DNA of 64,000 nt from Loripinus fragilis (lineage: Eukaryota; Mollusca; Bivalvia; Lucinida; Lucinidae): the NCBI GenBank assembly GCA_964019695.1, contig OZ026515.1, positions 132,702,849-132,766,848 on the forward strand. The letters run 5' to 3'. Below, piece by piece: positions 33,531-48,500 of the stretch. The notes under the pieces are model-generated. The model saw nothing but the letters and a program-made list of their open reading frames with translations. It was not told where the DNA came from and did not search any database. Each line of letters opens with the position of its first letter. Within the stretch, counting starts at the first letter, position 1. The position numbers and the translations under genes are program-made.

Positions 33531-36500
33531 GTAACAATTCAGCATCATAACAAGTGCTCGTTTTACTTTTATTTTTATCTTTTTAAAATTTATTCTTTCT
33601 TTTACTTTTGTTGTCATGTTGGCTTAATTTTCATTTAAACTGTGAAATTTTCTATGTGCATTTCTCTTGACAATGAATCTATATCAGTGTAGATAAATTG
33701 CAATATTAACTTAAATAAGTCAGTTTTAACAAGCAACATATTCTGTATGAGAATGGATGGCTTTCGTATATAAGGGTCCCAGACACAACAATATGGAATC
33801 AGCTACTGCATCAGAACCACAATGTTCAGCCTCAACTCCCATATACCATCTGGGGGCGCACCTCTGGTTCACCGGGTGCAGTTTTAAGATGTAAGAATAA
33901 AGCTTAATGCTCTGCTTGTTGAATGAAGGGGGCTGCACACCCCCACACCCCTGTTTCCTTTTCCTGTAAGGGCTATTTGAGCATTAATATGTGTAGGCCA
34001 TATGCATATATGTTGTTTCGATCGTATCAAATTCCATTATGGTGGCAACCCCTTAACAACAAATAGAATAGAATGTGTCTGGTAAACCAGAGACTAGCCC
34101 ATCTGGTGAATGATTGTCAGTTTTGGTGTTTCATCAGTAAACTATCTTGATCTTGATGCTACATGTAGTTAGTCGGGTTGTGGAGTCATGTGTCAGGGAC
34201 CCTTATACGAAAGCCAATATCAACAAGCTTGAGATGGTCCACATGTTGCCCAGTTTGTAAAGGGAGACTATGACAGTTACTGTCATTCTCTTGTTCAGTC
34301 ATCCAGGTATATTTTTACATTGAGGCTTTATGAATAGTTTCAATCATGTTAAAGAGCTCCGCTGAACTGTCTGGTGAATATAATGCCAGGCACTTAATTA
34401 TTATTTAAGCATTATCCCAGCCCAATTTATTCAGCATATTCTCTTAAGCAGTGTTACATCACATCCAGTCTCAATCCTGGCCTGGATGATCAGAGCGCTT
34501 TATGCACAAGTTTGGTGAATACACAGGTAATTATAAATTCTCAGTTATCTCTTTGTATGTTGGTGAATAGAGACGTGGAAGTTTTTTTGCGTATGTGCGC
34601 AGATATTCCTAATAGTGATTTTGGAAAACAAAGTCTTCCAGTGCTGGATTATGTGCGCATATATGCAAATCCTTAATAGAGACGTGGAGTTTTTTCGTAC
34701 ATGCACAGAAACTCCCAAATCAATAGTGATTTGTATATTTCCGGATCAAAATCATTATTAGGAATATCTGCATACGTACGCAAAATACATCCATGTCTCT
34801 ATGAGGTACTTGCTCACACACGCAGATAATCCAGCGTTGGACGATCAAAATCATTATTAGGAAGATCTGCGTATGTACATAGAATACATCCATGTGTCTA
34901 TGTACTTGAGCAAATAATCGAGCATTGGAAGACAAATAATTATTAGGAATATCTGCGTACGTACGCAGAAAACATCCATGCGCAAATAATCCAGCATGGA
35001 AGACTTTGGTATCTAAATAAGTCTCACATACGCAAAATTTCCAGCATTTCTACTAAGACTACTATGTGCACAAATCACCCAACAGGTAATTTTCATGTTA
35101 AGATCAAGATTTTGTATAAACGCAAAAACTCCAATTTTGCGTGCGCAGAAATGATCCAAATAGCTAGTAGTCTTCTGCGTATCTACACACAAACTCCAAT
35201 CCTGTACCAATAGATTTTTTGCGCTGTACGCAGATAATCCACGAAAGCAAGCTTCTCAATGCACACATAAGCAAAAAATCCACCACTGGATGCTTTGCGC
35301 CCGGCGCAAAAACTCCAAATTTGGATCAATACATACCTCCCATCTAGGCCATTTTTGATCCCAACCCATATTCCATCTACAGTAATTAAGTCAATTTAAG
35401 TGTTACAAGAGGACACAATCCCAAAGTCATCCCTGAATGCACACCTGTATTCTTTATTCCCAAGTACCACAAGGATATGGAATCAGCTACTGCATCAGGT
35501 TGTCTCAGCATCAAGCTTAGCAGTCTACAAGCTGCTGCTGCAGAAGTCCACCATTAGTAAACAATCCAGTCATTTCTTAACCTGCATGCATTATATTGTT
35601 GATTTTAACTTATGCTAACATTTCTGCTGTCTCAAGTGACTTGTTAAAAAAAACTTGTTTTTCTGAAGGATGAACTTTAATGGAAGAAGAAAAAGAAATC
35701 ATGAGAAGTCTTAGACTAGCCCATATCAGACTCACCTGCACTGCCTACAGACACAACATAGTCAAGTCCCTGCAAATGTATTGATGTTTCTCTTGCACCC
35801 ATTATGAGATATGGACTCTACCATAGTAGAGTGTTGATTTTTAAATAACCAATTGAAGAATTACATTTTTTTAAACTTATTAATTCTGATAATTCTGTCC
35901 CCTTCCTGATACATCAGGATCTCCCATACTAATTTTAGGGAAAATGAGAAAAGCATCTTTTTTCCCCCTTCAGTTCTCTTTTTTCATTACATGTAATTGG
36001 TGTGGTTCTTGTTGAAGTTTAGATGCTTCCAAATTTTGCTTTTTCTTTCATTTAATTTGTAGCAGTTTTTACATCCTCCTCCTCATCATCATCCATGGAA
36101 ATCAGAAGTATATCATAGGGCCAGTTAAGTAGTTTTTTAGCGTGAAATTGTGATTATTTTCTTACCCATCAGTTTAAAAATATGTTTTGGGTGCTCAATA
36201 GAACCGTCTCATCGAGAGGGTTCTTTTGAGTAACCACAACATATGTTTTGGTTGAGAAATAAGAAAAATAATTTTGTGGTACGTACTCTTATCTGGAGGC
36301 CTGGTATATACATATAGTGTAAACAGTCCATTAACCCCTTTCATGCTGAGTACTTTTTCATGCTTTTGTTGCCATCTGCTTTTATTCAAAATTAACTTCA
36401 GGAACCATATCAGAGTGTCAAATGGTTTGGATCTATATTGAGGCCAACAGAATAATCAGGGTCCAACTGTTTGCAAAGGTAGGAAGGAAAGAGTTAATTA

Positions 36501-39500
36501 CTCTGTGCTAATTACATGTACATGTATTAGGGTGAATATGGTATTATTATTATTATTTGTAGAGTCTGATGACTGGTTTGATGTTCCACAGACCAGGAGA
36601 TCACATAAAGTATCTTATAGATTGCCTACAGAAAGTACAGGACAAAGGTCAAGATGCAATCACATGGAGCTCATTTGTGGACATGCGTCGCAATAAAACA
36701 CCCCTACCCCCCATAGACAAGGCGAGACCAGGGTCAAAAGGATCATCAAGGCCTACTTCTAGAACACGCACACCAGCTAAAGGTATCAGTTCTTATTTCA
36801 TTGAGAGATTGTTTTTGTTCAATAAAATATACAGTAGCAATAGAATGACAAAATTGAGCCATTGCATGAGATTTCCAACAATGTGGTATGTGCAACCAGC
36901 AAAACCTAAGATCAGCCTGCGCATATGCGCAGTCTGATCAGAGCCTTTGCTAGTCGCTTGAGGATTCTATGATTGTTTAGCTTCTGACTGAACATCATTT
37001 GGAGTTTCCAAGCTTAAAAGGAGGCTGCACAGGCTTGTCTGAGTCTACACTTATCAAAATGCCACATTGTCACAGCTCATTTTTGCTCAATAAAATATAC
37101 AGTAGCAATAGAATGACAAATTGTTTAAGTCCAAATGATAGACAGCTCATTCAAAAACAGTTTGGTCTGGGTTTACAATGTTTCCTCAGGCCTCTTTCCA
37201 TATATTTAGGTAAAATGTCATAAACTTTAGATCAGTTTTCTATCATTTCTTTGGGTTTTTTTTTCAAGACAATATAACCATGTTTTATCCAACTCCCAGT
37301 GGTCACTTAAATATCCATGTATATAGCAGTGGTACAAATCCCTGTTTTTGTTAATTTTTCCTGTATATATATGTTGCCTATTATAAAAATATAATAACTT
37401 TTGATTGTCTTAATTTTGACTTCTCTTTTCATATTTTTCTAATTATATTAAATTATAATAATTTGAGCTATATTTTTCTAAAAAAAAATATTATGACCTA
37501 ATTGAGATCCTCATGTTTTGTCAGGAGATGGATCATATGTTAGAATAGATACATTTGTAAGAACTATCCAAGGTACAAAATCCTTCTGGTTTATTCCTGT
37601 GTGGACTAACTACTGTTTCAGATTAAGACAAGAACATTTAACCCATTTATGCCTAATGGAATTTCCCACCCTTATCAATTGGACAAATCCCTTTCGAGTT
37701 TTAGAGTTATTGGGTGGTAAGTTTAAATAAAAGTACATTCTGTAAGCAAACAGTGCAGAACCTGATCAGATATGGCATTCCACAGTGTCTGATCTGATTC
37801 TGCACTCATAAAACGGATGCTAGGCTTTAATGGGTTAATGTGATAATGCATCATAAAAGTTCAGATTTTAGGCAAAATGAATCCATCATCAGTGATTCAT
37901 TTACAATTTTGAGCTTATAGGTCCGGGGAATTGCTTTTTCCCGTATCAATCAGGGGCGTGCCTGCGTATACGCAAAGTACGCAGCTGCGTACTTTAATTT
38001 TTGAATGTCCAAAAAAAAAAACGTCTTAAATCGCGAAAAATGCAATAAAAACATGCCTCACCCGGGTTAGGTCTTAAAAATCGAAAAATTCAGAATTCTT
38101 TGGCGAGAATTATATGAATAATCTATTTACGTCTAGTCTTTGCACATCGTTTTGACTGTTTTTCACTTTTGTTTTGGAAACAATTAAGTCGGTGTATAGG
38201 TTCAGAAAATGCAGGAGAAGCCACCATTTAGTTCATATCTTGATTTTTTTCTAACGTATGGGAGGGGGATACCCCCTCCCATACCCACCCCCTGCGTACT
38301 TTCAATTTCCCCTCAGGCACGCCCCTGTCAATGAGTCCAACTTTAAACTTATGAATCCAGAACACTATTTTTAATGACAAGTCTGCAATACTATTGCATC
38401 CTGGGACTCGCTGAAATAAAAACTTTGCATCCCAAAGACAAAATTATGCGCAAAAGATGCAGGATGCGCAGGTAACAAAATCACTGCATCATTTATTATG
38501 TGATTTTTGCTGGGCTTTCATTAAATATTGTAATGCAATATATATTGCATAAATACCAGTGCTGGTTAAACAACTGTGCTGTGTTACGGCCAAAATCCAA
38601 GTCTTTCTTGACAATTTTAATAGGCAATTAACTTTCAATTAATTTTTAAATAATTTAAATGCTGCACTGTTCTGTTTGTCATGGCCGTGCACTATGTAAA
38701 ACATACATGTATATAATGTTAGATAAACAAAATTTTTGAGAGTAAAAGTGTAAATATTTGTTTAACCATCAGTTTTAACATATGTTTTGGGTGCTCAAAA
38801 AAAACGTCACATTGAGACGGTTCTTTTGAGTACCCACAACATATGTTTTGGTTGAGAAATACAAATATTTCTTTTGGTATGCATTCTTAACTAAAGGCCT
38901 GCGTGTATATACTTTTCTGTAAGTACCACATGACTTGGCAATAATTTCATGTTTTTCAATAGTCTGAAAATTGTTTAATTAACTGTCACTTTATTTAATG
39001 TTCTGGTGCCATTAATGCCATAAACATATTGGACAGTGTTTTTCAAGCAAAATTTGAGGACCAAATCAGTTTTGCCTGTTTTTTGTCAGAAATTATTCAA
39101 CCTTCACCATGCTTGTATCTTAATTTGCTACACAAGTTTATGAACATTTAAATAACTTTTATAGCAATTGATGTCAAATTTAGCTTTCAAAAATGGTTGC
39201 ATTTTAGAAACATTTTTGTGTGTATAATTCCTTTTCATAACAATCCCGATCCCCCCTGTCTCTACACCAAGTTTGTTTTGTGTTTCATCTATTCCTATAA
39301 CTCTTAAATTGGGAGAATGAAATTACTTAGACAGGAAAAGCAAAATAGTCCCTGACGAGATTGCTCCTAGAGGAGCAGTCTCTTCATGGACTATTTGTTT
39401 GCTTTCTTCTCTCTTCAGGACTATCTGTTTGCTTTCATAATGCAGTGAAATTATTTGATAGCTAGAATGGATTAGTCCAGACCATTTTCAAAAATTAAGT

Positions 39501-42500
39501 TGCCTTTAAAGAGTTTTAAATGACTTTTCACCATTCACTTGATTGATCGTAGCTCTTACTTTATAAATTATACTTTATAACCCTTTAGATAGAAGGAGTA
39601 ATGTACTAGTAATTTGTAACCACTGTACCCTCCCCCACTCTCCGAAGGAAATGACAGGGACAATAGCTTTTCAAAATGGGAATGCAGTGACTCAGTGCTT
39701 GACTTGAGACCAAGGGGTTGCAGGTTCAAGCCTCACCGGCGTCACTGCATTGTGTCCTTGAACAGCTCACATTAATCCTTGCTAAGTAATGGTTCAACCC
39801 AGGAAGAACCATCCCGACATAACTGAAAAAATATTGACTGGGACGTAAAGAATCGAATCAAACAAACAAAATGCTTTTCAAAATTTACAGACCTGCTAGA
39901 AGCCCTACACTGCAAGTGCCATCTATTTGGTAGTTGTCCTGCTCTTGACATTGATAAATTCCTTGTCAGTTACTGTTTATGATGACATTGTATTTATACA
40001 ATAACTGAAGTGGCCTGGTACTTACCAGGTCCTGGTGGGGACTCAAGAGGTTACTGCCCTGCACATTATACTGCCCTGCACATTATCTCCTCTCAGTCTC
40101 TTAGCCAGCCAGCCACATAGGCTGAGGGGTGGAGGGATCCGCAGTAGTTACAAATATCTGGTGCATAAGGTTATAAAAGAGAAGAGTTTCTAAATATGGA
40201 ATTCACATGGAATTCACATTTAAATATGGAATTTGAAAATAACAAGGTCACAGGCAATTTACAGAAAGCAAACTTTTGGCTAAAAAGACAAATGAAAATG
40301 TATGCCAATCATTTAGGAAAAATATGTCATTTCATTATAATGCACTGTATATGTGAGTTAATACAGGTTGTAATGGTTTTGAGAAGCTGTGTGTACACAA
40401 TGAATGTATCATACATGGATGCCAGCTAAGTCTGCCTCAAGATACTGAATTAGGGGTTTTAAATAGCTTCTCTGATTTATTTTCAGATTATTTAAAAATA
40501 GTGAAACATTTAGGCTTGAATCTTTTAGTTTTGTAGGATACTGTAAGTTTTGAGAAATTCAACTTGTCGAAATTTTGAACTAAATTCACCCACAGACATA
40601 TGACTTCTTGCTTTCATGTAACATTTAGGCATTTGCACTTTATATTACAACTGGAAGTTGACCTGCAAACTTAATACAGATATGCCTTTTTGTCATATGA
40701 CCTCGCATCTGGGAGTGAAATAAGAATACATGTATGCATTAAAATGAATAAACCACTTATGTTTTACAGACTTTGTATTTAAACATTATGTTATCACTGC
40801 AGTTACGAACAATGTCACATTCATATGGCAATATCTTAGCCTTTCCACGCCAAAAATCTTGATTTTAAAGAAATTTTAATTTTAGGGTCACATAATAAAT
40901 AGAATCTACCATCATGTATTATTGAAAATGCTATGCAAGCCTCACATTTTATCTCTTTTCCTCACCTTGTTTAATAAGTTCAATTACAAATGATCACTCA
41001 TGTAAAATTTTCTTTTTAATTCTCACATTCCATATTTAAAGGTGTATTCCATACTTGAACCATTGCATGCTCACATGATAAAAGTAGAGCAAATAATACT
41101 TTGCTAGCCTCTATCAACCCTCTTCCAAAATGAGACTGAAATATGGGAAAGGGTTAGACTGTGATGTTTGGATATTATTAAGTTAAGCTTTTTTCCTAAT
41201 CAGTGAATAAAAAATGGGACAACGGAATTACTCATTCTTCTTAATTTTATACTGAACTACTAAAGAAACCTGACACTTTTTACTTGCTTCAAACTCGTGA
41301 ATAACAAACAATAGAGCTAAGCCGATATGCTTATTTTAATAACAAGACATTAGAAAGTATTCTTTGAAAATAATTATTTATCAAATATAGAACATGACGT
41401 CACGACGTCAAAAACACGGTTTTTAACACTTTTGCCTCAGGAATGTATGTCTAGATATTTTTTTAAATCTTTTTTCATGTATGCAATGCCAATACCAGTA
41501 CAGACAAAAGTGCATTTTAAAAATTTCCAATTTCTTGCTGTCACGTATGATATGGGGCTTTTAAGTTTTGCTTTTGACGTTGTCTAAACGGCAGTATTTT
41601 TTTCCTTTGTTTAAGCAAATTCTAGGAACTAAAATGACTTGCAGTCAAACAAATATTGTAAGAGAATGCATTTTCAAGAATCAGAACTTGTGTTTCGCGT
41701 CACGTTAAATGGTAAAAGCGGAATAAACCAAGTTTAACGTCAATTTAGGAACAACGTAAACTATGGATAATAACCGTTTTTTCTTTGTCAACGTATGTCG
41801 TCGTTTAGTGTGTGCTGTCAACTTTGTTATAGTGCCAATTGGCTACACTTTACTTTAATCGCGTATGAATTTCAAACTTTGCAGTATACAAATATCAGCA
41901 TGTCATTGTAACGCTTAACGGCGCTAAATGGACGTAGGTGGCAGCTACGGAGTTCCAAAAGGACTGAATCATTGTCAAAATGCATTCCAAACATCATATA
42001 AAGTGAAAAAGTTGATAAAGTGGCAGTGCTTTTAAAAAGCTCATAAAACGCTGCAAACGAGAAAATTGATGTTAAGAAAAAGAAAATAGGCTTTTGGGTT
42101 GGATGATGATTGCATGCTTTATTTGAATGCCAAGCTGATGTCAACGAAATAACAAAGAATCACACTTAAGTGGTTTCTGTTAAATTTTGTGTGATTTCTT
42201 TGTTATTGCGAAAATTGATTTTGGGGGTTACGTGACGTTTTAATAGCTGACGTCTGAAATTAGTTCATCTTTTCAAATAATCTCAGTGCATCTTAGTCTA
42301 CCTTTTGTCAGTTTTAAGCAATGGAAAGACAAGTGTACATCGTATTCATTTACTACCTAAAAATTGACACACAGTATGTGTCAGGTTTCTTTAGTAGTTA
42401 AGTATATATAGGGAATTGCCCTGTTTTATTTGAATATATGGTGCACAGTCTGTTTTACATAAGAAACCAAGGTGAAATGGAATAATGTTTTGCGCTTTCA

Positions 42501-45500
42501 ATGGTCTCAAGAGTGCAGCACATTTTTTTTACATACTTTTCTAGTTAAACTAGTATAGATATTGGTTTTTGATCAATAACTTACAATAAAATAAAATTTA
42601 TGACTTTGTGACTATAGATCGCAAGCTATGCATGAAAAGAGACAGTTCATCATTGTCAAGAGACTATAATAGTAGGTTTTGCATTTAAATACCATATACA
42701 TCTTATTAAGTGCCCAGGTACACATTATAATTTAGGTCATGAAAATGTGTTCCTAACTTCAAACACTTATCTCATAGGCTTTCCTTAAAGGATTGTTAGT
42801 TTGACTGTTGTATGTCTTTTAGCTCGCCTGAGCCAATGACTCATTGGTGAGCTACGATGTAATACTGTGTAGCGCAATATAACTCTGTCGATCAACATTT
42901 TCAACCATCTTCTCCTATGAAACCATTTGGCCATAATTGAACTCAGATTTCATATGGAGACTACTTAGGATGGGTGTACGAAAGTTTGTTCAAATGTTCC
43001 TGGTCACATGACCAATATGACTGCTATACCCATACATGTATATGATAAGAACCAGAAGGTTGATGACCTTGGGCCTTTATATGTAGCATTGGGAATGTCA
43101 ATGCCATACCAAGTTTGTAAAGTGATGAGTCTAGATTAACCTTGACCTACTTTATGCCTAGGTCAAGATTCTTAATACATTTATATTGGAAAAATCTAGA
43201 AAAGTCCATTTTTTCGATAACTGTTGAAGCCAAAGTCATTGTACTTGATCAACTTAATGAGACAATGATTATAGATGAATATCAAGGATCAAGGATGCCC
43301 TTTGACCTTTTAGCCATGGTCGCTCATATTGGACTGCCGTCAGTATATTTAAACAAATTATTCTAATAAAACGCATTGTCGATTTCATTTGGAGCATTCA
43401 TTAAGACGGTTTGAGTTTGTCTATAAATATATAGGTTACATGACCAATTGGTCCATTTATGGTTATAACCTTTCAAACTTATTCTCTGGAACCAAATGAC
43501 ATTGGGCCAAGCATTTAGATTGTACCAGTAGGTCCCACCAAGTTTGTTAAACTGATGATCCTAGTTTGACCTTAACCTACTTTAAAACAAGGTCAAATTC
43601 GATTCTAAATGCATTTTTATGGGAAAAATCTTGTAAAGATGATATTTCTTGAACTGTTGAAGCCAATCAGATTATACATGCTAGTTATAATTGACCTAAT
43701 GAGACAATGAGTATAAATAATGACCAGTGGTCAAGATTGACTTTTGACCTTAGGCCAAGATCTCTCTTATTGGATATATTCAAACATATTTTTCTCAGAA
43801 ACCACTGAGCCAAGTTCCGAAAACAAATTTCATATTGAGCACCCATGTCAAACGTGACAAAGGGTAGCATTTTGCAATACTTTTGACTTTCTATGTGTCT
43901 TGATCTGCATCTGAATTAAGGGTGAGGTTGGCGCCGTTAAACCGGTTTAAGCCCTCCAGTAAAATATTTTACTGACCGTTCCAAGGCGGTACTTCTTTTG
44001 TGGATCTTTTATTTTTTTGTTCTGTCTTGTGTTTGCTATGTTTTGTGCGCGTCTGTTTATATGTGCTTTGTAGTCACCTGCTGGGAAATGGCTGACCTCT
44101 TGGCTCTCGTTTGTGGTGTCTACTGTGAGTTTGTCACTTTCCAATTGGTATCCTGGGTCAGGTGTGGTACTTAATTGTATCGATTCCTGTTCTTTGCACC
44201 CTTACTTACTATGACTACATGTACAAACGTACAAATTATTTTTCATGGTTCAAAATAGAGAGGAGAGAAAAGATCAGGAATCTAGTCAAATGAACAAAAA
44301 GGCTGTGTCAAGAATCTTAAGAGAGTTAATTTGGTAGTGCACTTTTAATTCTAGGTGCATGTGCTTAATATGGTGTATGTGGTACGATTTATTACCTTTA
44401 ATTTTGAGTTTGAGGAGTTTTGTTTTTCTTAGCCCCCTCATCTTGCCATTTATTATTATCCAGCTCAAATTATACTATGAAAAAAAATGGTATACTACGT
44501 TCAAATTCTTAGATTTTCGTATGAGACTTTCAGGTTTCCATAATCTGTTTAATGCCTTGTCTAGAAAGAATGAATTAGCCTAAATTTAGTAAAATAAGAT
44601 GGCACAAAAATGGCAGCTGAGATGAGAATTTGTGTTCTTTGTTAGTTTTGTTAACTTTCAGGTTCATGTCATCAATGTATTTCCATGCCCTTTTTAAAAA
44701 AGGATTTGTAACAATGATTGTATGATTTGACTCTTTACGTCCAATCAACAATATTTCAGTTAAAAAGGGACAGGTCTTCCTGATTTGAACCAGTTCTAAG
44801 CTAGAATTAATGTGTCTTGTTCAAGGACACAATGCAGTGGCGCCGGTGAGACTCGAACCTTCGGTTTTGAGTCAAGCACACTACCACTGAGCCACTGCAC
44901 TCCCCTTGTAACAATGAGTAGAATAATACAAAGATAAAGACTAACAGGGGCCCAGTAGCCCAGGGTCCCTTAATTTTGGGCTTGGCCCCTTAAATTTTGT
45001 TTATTATTATTCCTTTAATGACAGTCTGAAAAATCTCTGTAAATTGTTTCATACAGACATACTTTCAGAATTCAAGCTTAATTGATAGAGCTTTTTGAAA
45101 ATCCATGAAAATGAAACAAGAAATTAAACCAGGAAGCCTAGCCATGCTGGATTTTTTTTTTTACTACACTCCTCCCCAACTTTTTGCAATCATTAACTTG
45201 CAGGATTCCAGAACTTTATAAGTACTGTATGTATTTATAACTAGATTGCAAAACTAAAGTATTTTCAAAGATTTAGCATGGTAATGGTACATTAATTATA
45301 TTAAGCATGAGTCTTGTTTTGTGGCTGGAAATTTCAATCTCAGAATGGTATAATTTTCAATGCAATTGAAATGGTATTTAAGAGTCATATTTCAATACAT
45401 GTAGGTATGCTATTTTTGGTAGCTGTAAACTGCTCCTGAAGCATGCAACAAATAATTAATTAGACACCAGTGAATTATAATCTGATGAGGTAGCTTATTA

Positions 45501-48500
45501 AACCTAGACATTCCATGAAACATAACATGGACTAGAATGGCATTGTCATTGATTTTTTAGCTGCAAGTTACAGAAAATGGCTTATAACCTTGGAAAGTCC
45601 ATCCATTATAAAGGCTACATTGCTATTGTGAAATATACTCATAGAAAAAATGACATCTTATGAAAAGGATATCCACAATGTAGTTAAAATTGGTTATACC
45701 AGTTGCATTGATGATGATTGGTCTTGTACTTACTTACTTAAAATGCTGTAGAGCAAGTGTATTATTTGTAGACAATGTATTTGGATATGTTGGTAAATGA
45801 TTGCTGTAAGTTTAACTCCTTGCCTGCTTAAGCCCCATCTGCTGATAACCTTTGATCTGGATCCAAATTGTTTGACACTCTGTTGGTATTTTTGGAAAAG
45901 GTTAACTTCGATAAACATCACTAGACAAAAAAAATGTGCAGAATTATCCAGCAAATCTACTTTCTTTATTTCTCTTTTAGGTGCTTAAAAGAACTTCCTC
46001 GATGAGGCAATTCTTTTAAGCACCTAGAATATGTTTTTAAATGAAATGATTTTCTCAACTTTACCCGGCATTTTTTCTCTTCTCTGGTCAGACCTTTGCA
46101 TGAAATTCCATTTCATGTTTTACTCAATGTCTAATTAAAATATCACTCAATCAGATATACTTCTTATAAGATTTAAAGTCAATATCTAATTTTCAAGCAT
46201 ATGTAACCTAACATGAGAAAATAATCTTTTTGGCATGAGGGAGTTCATCATCAATGCAACATATTCTCTGGTACAGAGCTTTGCTAATGTCATTCCCTTC
46301 CTACTAAGACAAATGCATTTGAAACAACAGTCCAGACTGAAAGCCCTGATCTGTGATCATATGCAGCTGGCTAAACAAAGAGCTTCAATTCTTTAATAGA
46401 GAAAATAATGGTGAAGACCCTACACAGGTTTAGATAAACGAAAAATTTCAGCGTAAAATTGTAAATATTTTCTTACACATACTTTTTAGCATATGTTTTG
46501 GGTGCTCAAAAGAACCGTCTCACTGAGACGGTTCTTTTAAGTACCCACAACATATGTTTTGGTTGAGAAATAAGAAAATTGTTTTTCCGTTACGCACTTT
46601 TAACTAAGTCCTGCCGTATAAATGAGACTTATAGTATTGTCCTATGCGGTAGAGGTAAACCTACCTGGATGCTATTAAGCCAATTTAGCACATATTGTGA
46701 TGCATTAATGGTTGTAAATCATGTTTGTTTAAACCTTTATTTATATGCTTGGTATAATTTTGCAAGCTTTTTTGTCATCTAAAAATTAGCTTTAGGGGAA
46801 AATCATTCAGGAAAAGCATCAGAGTGTCAACAGATTAGATCCAGATCATGCTGGACATTTTGTTGGGCCTGATCTGGGTCTAAACTGTTTGCAAAGGTAA
46901 TGAGCAGACAACAAAAGACAATTCTAGCGAAGAAAGAGTGAACTGAATGACATACTGAATGGTCAATGCTCTTTAAGAGTTTTTCCCGTACAGGGGAGGA
47001 TCTAGGATTTCTGGAAAGGGGGTTCATATGCATGACGGTGTAGGGGTTGGCTTTGCCGATTTTATCTCATTTTCTTAAATATCCCATGAAAATGAAATAA
47101 TTTGGTCTCACTGACCAAATTATTTCATTTTCATAGGATATTTAAAAACGGGGGCGAACCCCCTATGGATCTGCCACTGCCGTAGAACCTGAAACCAACA
47201 CATCTCAAAGAAGGCTTCTCTCGACAGAATCTCATATATGTTATGGGAACTAAAACCATCTTATGTTGCCCTGAAGATGGCCAAAAGTCTAGGAAATTTG
47301 TGCCATTTTGAGTGTAAAAGGGTAATGAAATGTCTTTGGTTTCTATTAATTTGGCTCATATGGTGCCACTGTTAATCAGTAATAGTTCTTATGTTGTCGT
47401 TGAAATCATGTTCACAACATGTTCACATCATGTGCCTCCTTAAATTTGGTTCACATGGTATCACTATACATGTATTTGGTTCATAATTATGGTGTTACTG
47501 TAAATTTAGGTTAAATGATGTCACTGTAAATTTAGTTTGTATGGCTGTTTCTGTAAATTTGATTCATATGATGTCACTGTAATTTTGGTTCACATATTAT
47601 GTTGTCTCTATATATTTATAATTGATTCATAATGGGCCTTGTTGCGAGAAAACTTGATTCTGTTGATGTTGAATGTGAACAACAAAGATGCAGACCAGCC
47701 TGCACATCTGAACAGAGTGATCAGCACATTTGTAATTCTCTATCTGGAGAGTAGAGTGTCAAAACATGCTACTTACAAAATTTGAGTATTCTAGCTTGTC
47801 TCTGAAACTTGGCAAGTTAGATAGAGTCTTACCTAGTTGCAAACACTGAACTAGATTTTTTGTGACACGAGGCCCATATAATGCCATTGTTAATATGATT
47901 CATGCCTAACTGTTCTATATTCACAGAGGAGAGCCCAAGAGAAGTACATGTAGATGACAGCAAACCACTCCCACCTATCCCAACAGCGGAGAAAGTTGAG
48001 GTACCAGATGTACCTATTGTTGTCTTTATGGGTAAGTTCTATCAAGATGTCTGTCTTTACTTCATGAAGTTTTTAGAATCACATAAAACATTGATAGCCT
48101 AAGAAAAGGGCAGAGTTCCTACAAGCTCTGGAAATCACGGAAAACCTGGAAAATCACTAAAATAGTTCCATGCATGGAAAAATCATGAAACTAGAAAAAA
48201 CCTGAATAATCATGGAAAAATCATGGAATTTTGTGAATTAATTTGATGAAACCACCAGTAGCCAGAAAACTAGCTGTAACACTTGCGTATCCAACGGCTA
48301 GTTTTCTGGCTACTGGTGTATTCAAATTTCAATAATTTCAAAATGCATGCATGGTCTACATTCATGCTGTTGTTACTGCATTCCGCATTTATGCTCAGTG
48401 TGGTGAAGATGCTGCTAAAATGAGAGGTTGGCGGCCGTGAATTTAATAATCATGGAAATAACATCATTGATCGTGGAAAATCATGGAAAAATCATGGAAT

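Noticed and set aside
34560..35335. CRISPR-like spaced repeats
   Set aside because: Units are degenerate, irregularly spaced and in both orientations, in an animal intron.
37525..37556. Possible 32-bp AK5 exon (GTCAG acceptor, GTAAGA donor, open frame GDGSYVRIDTF)
   Set aside because: Including it would put exon 3 out of frame when the normal acceptor at 47927 is used. Exons 2 and 3 join in phase without it. Only use of the alternative AGAG acceptor would rescue the frame.
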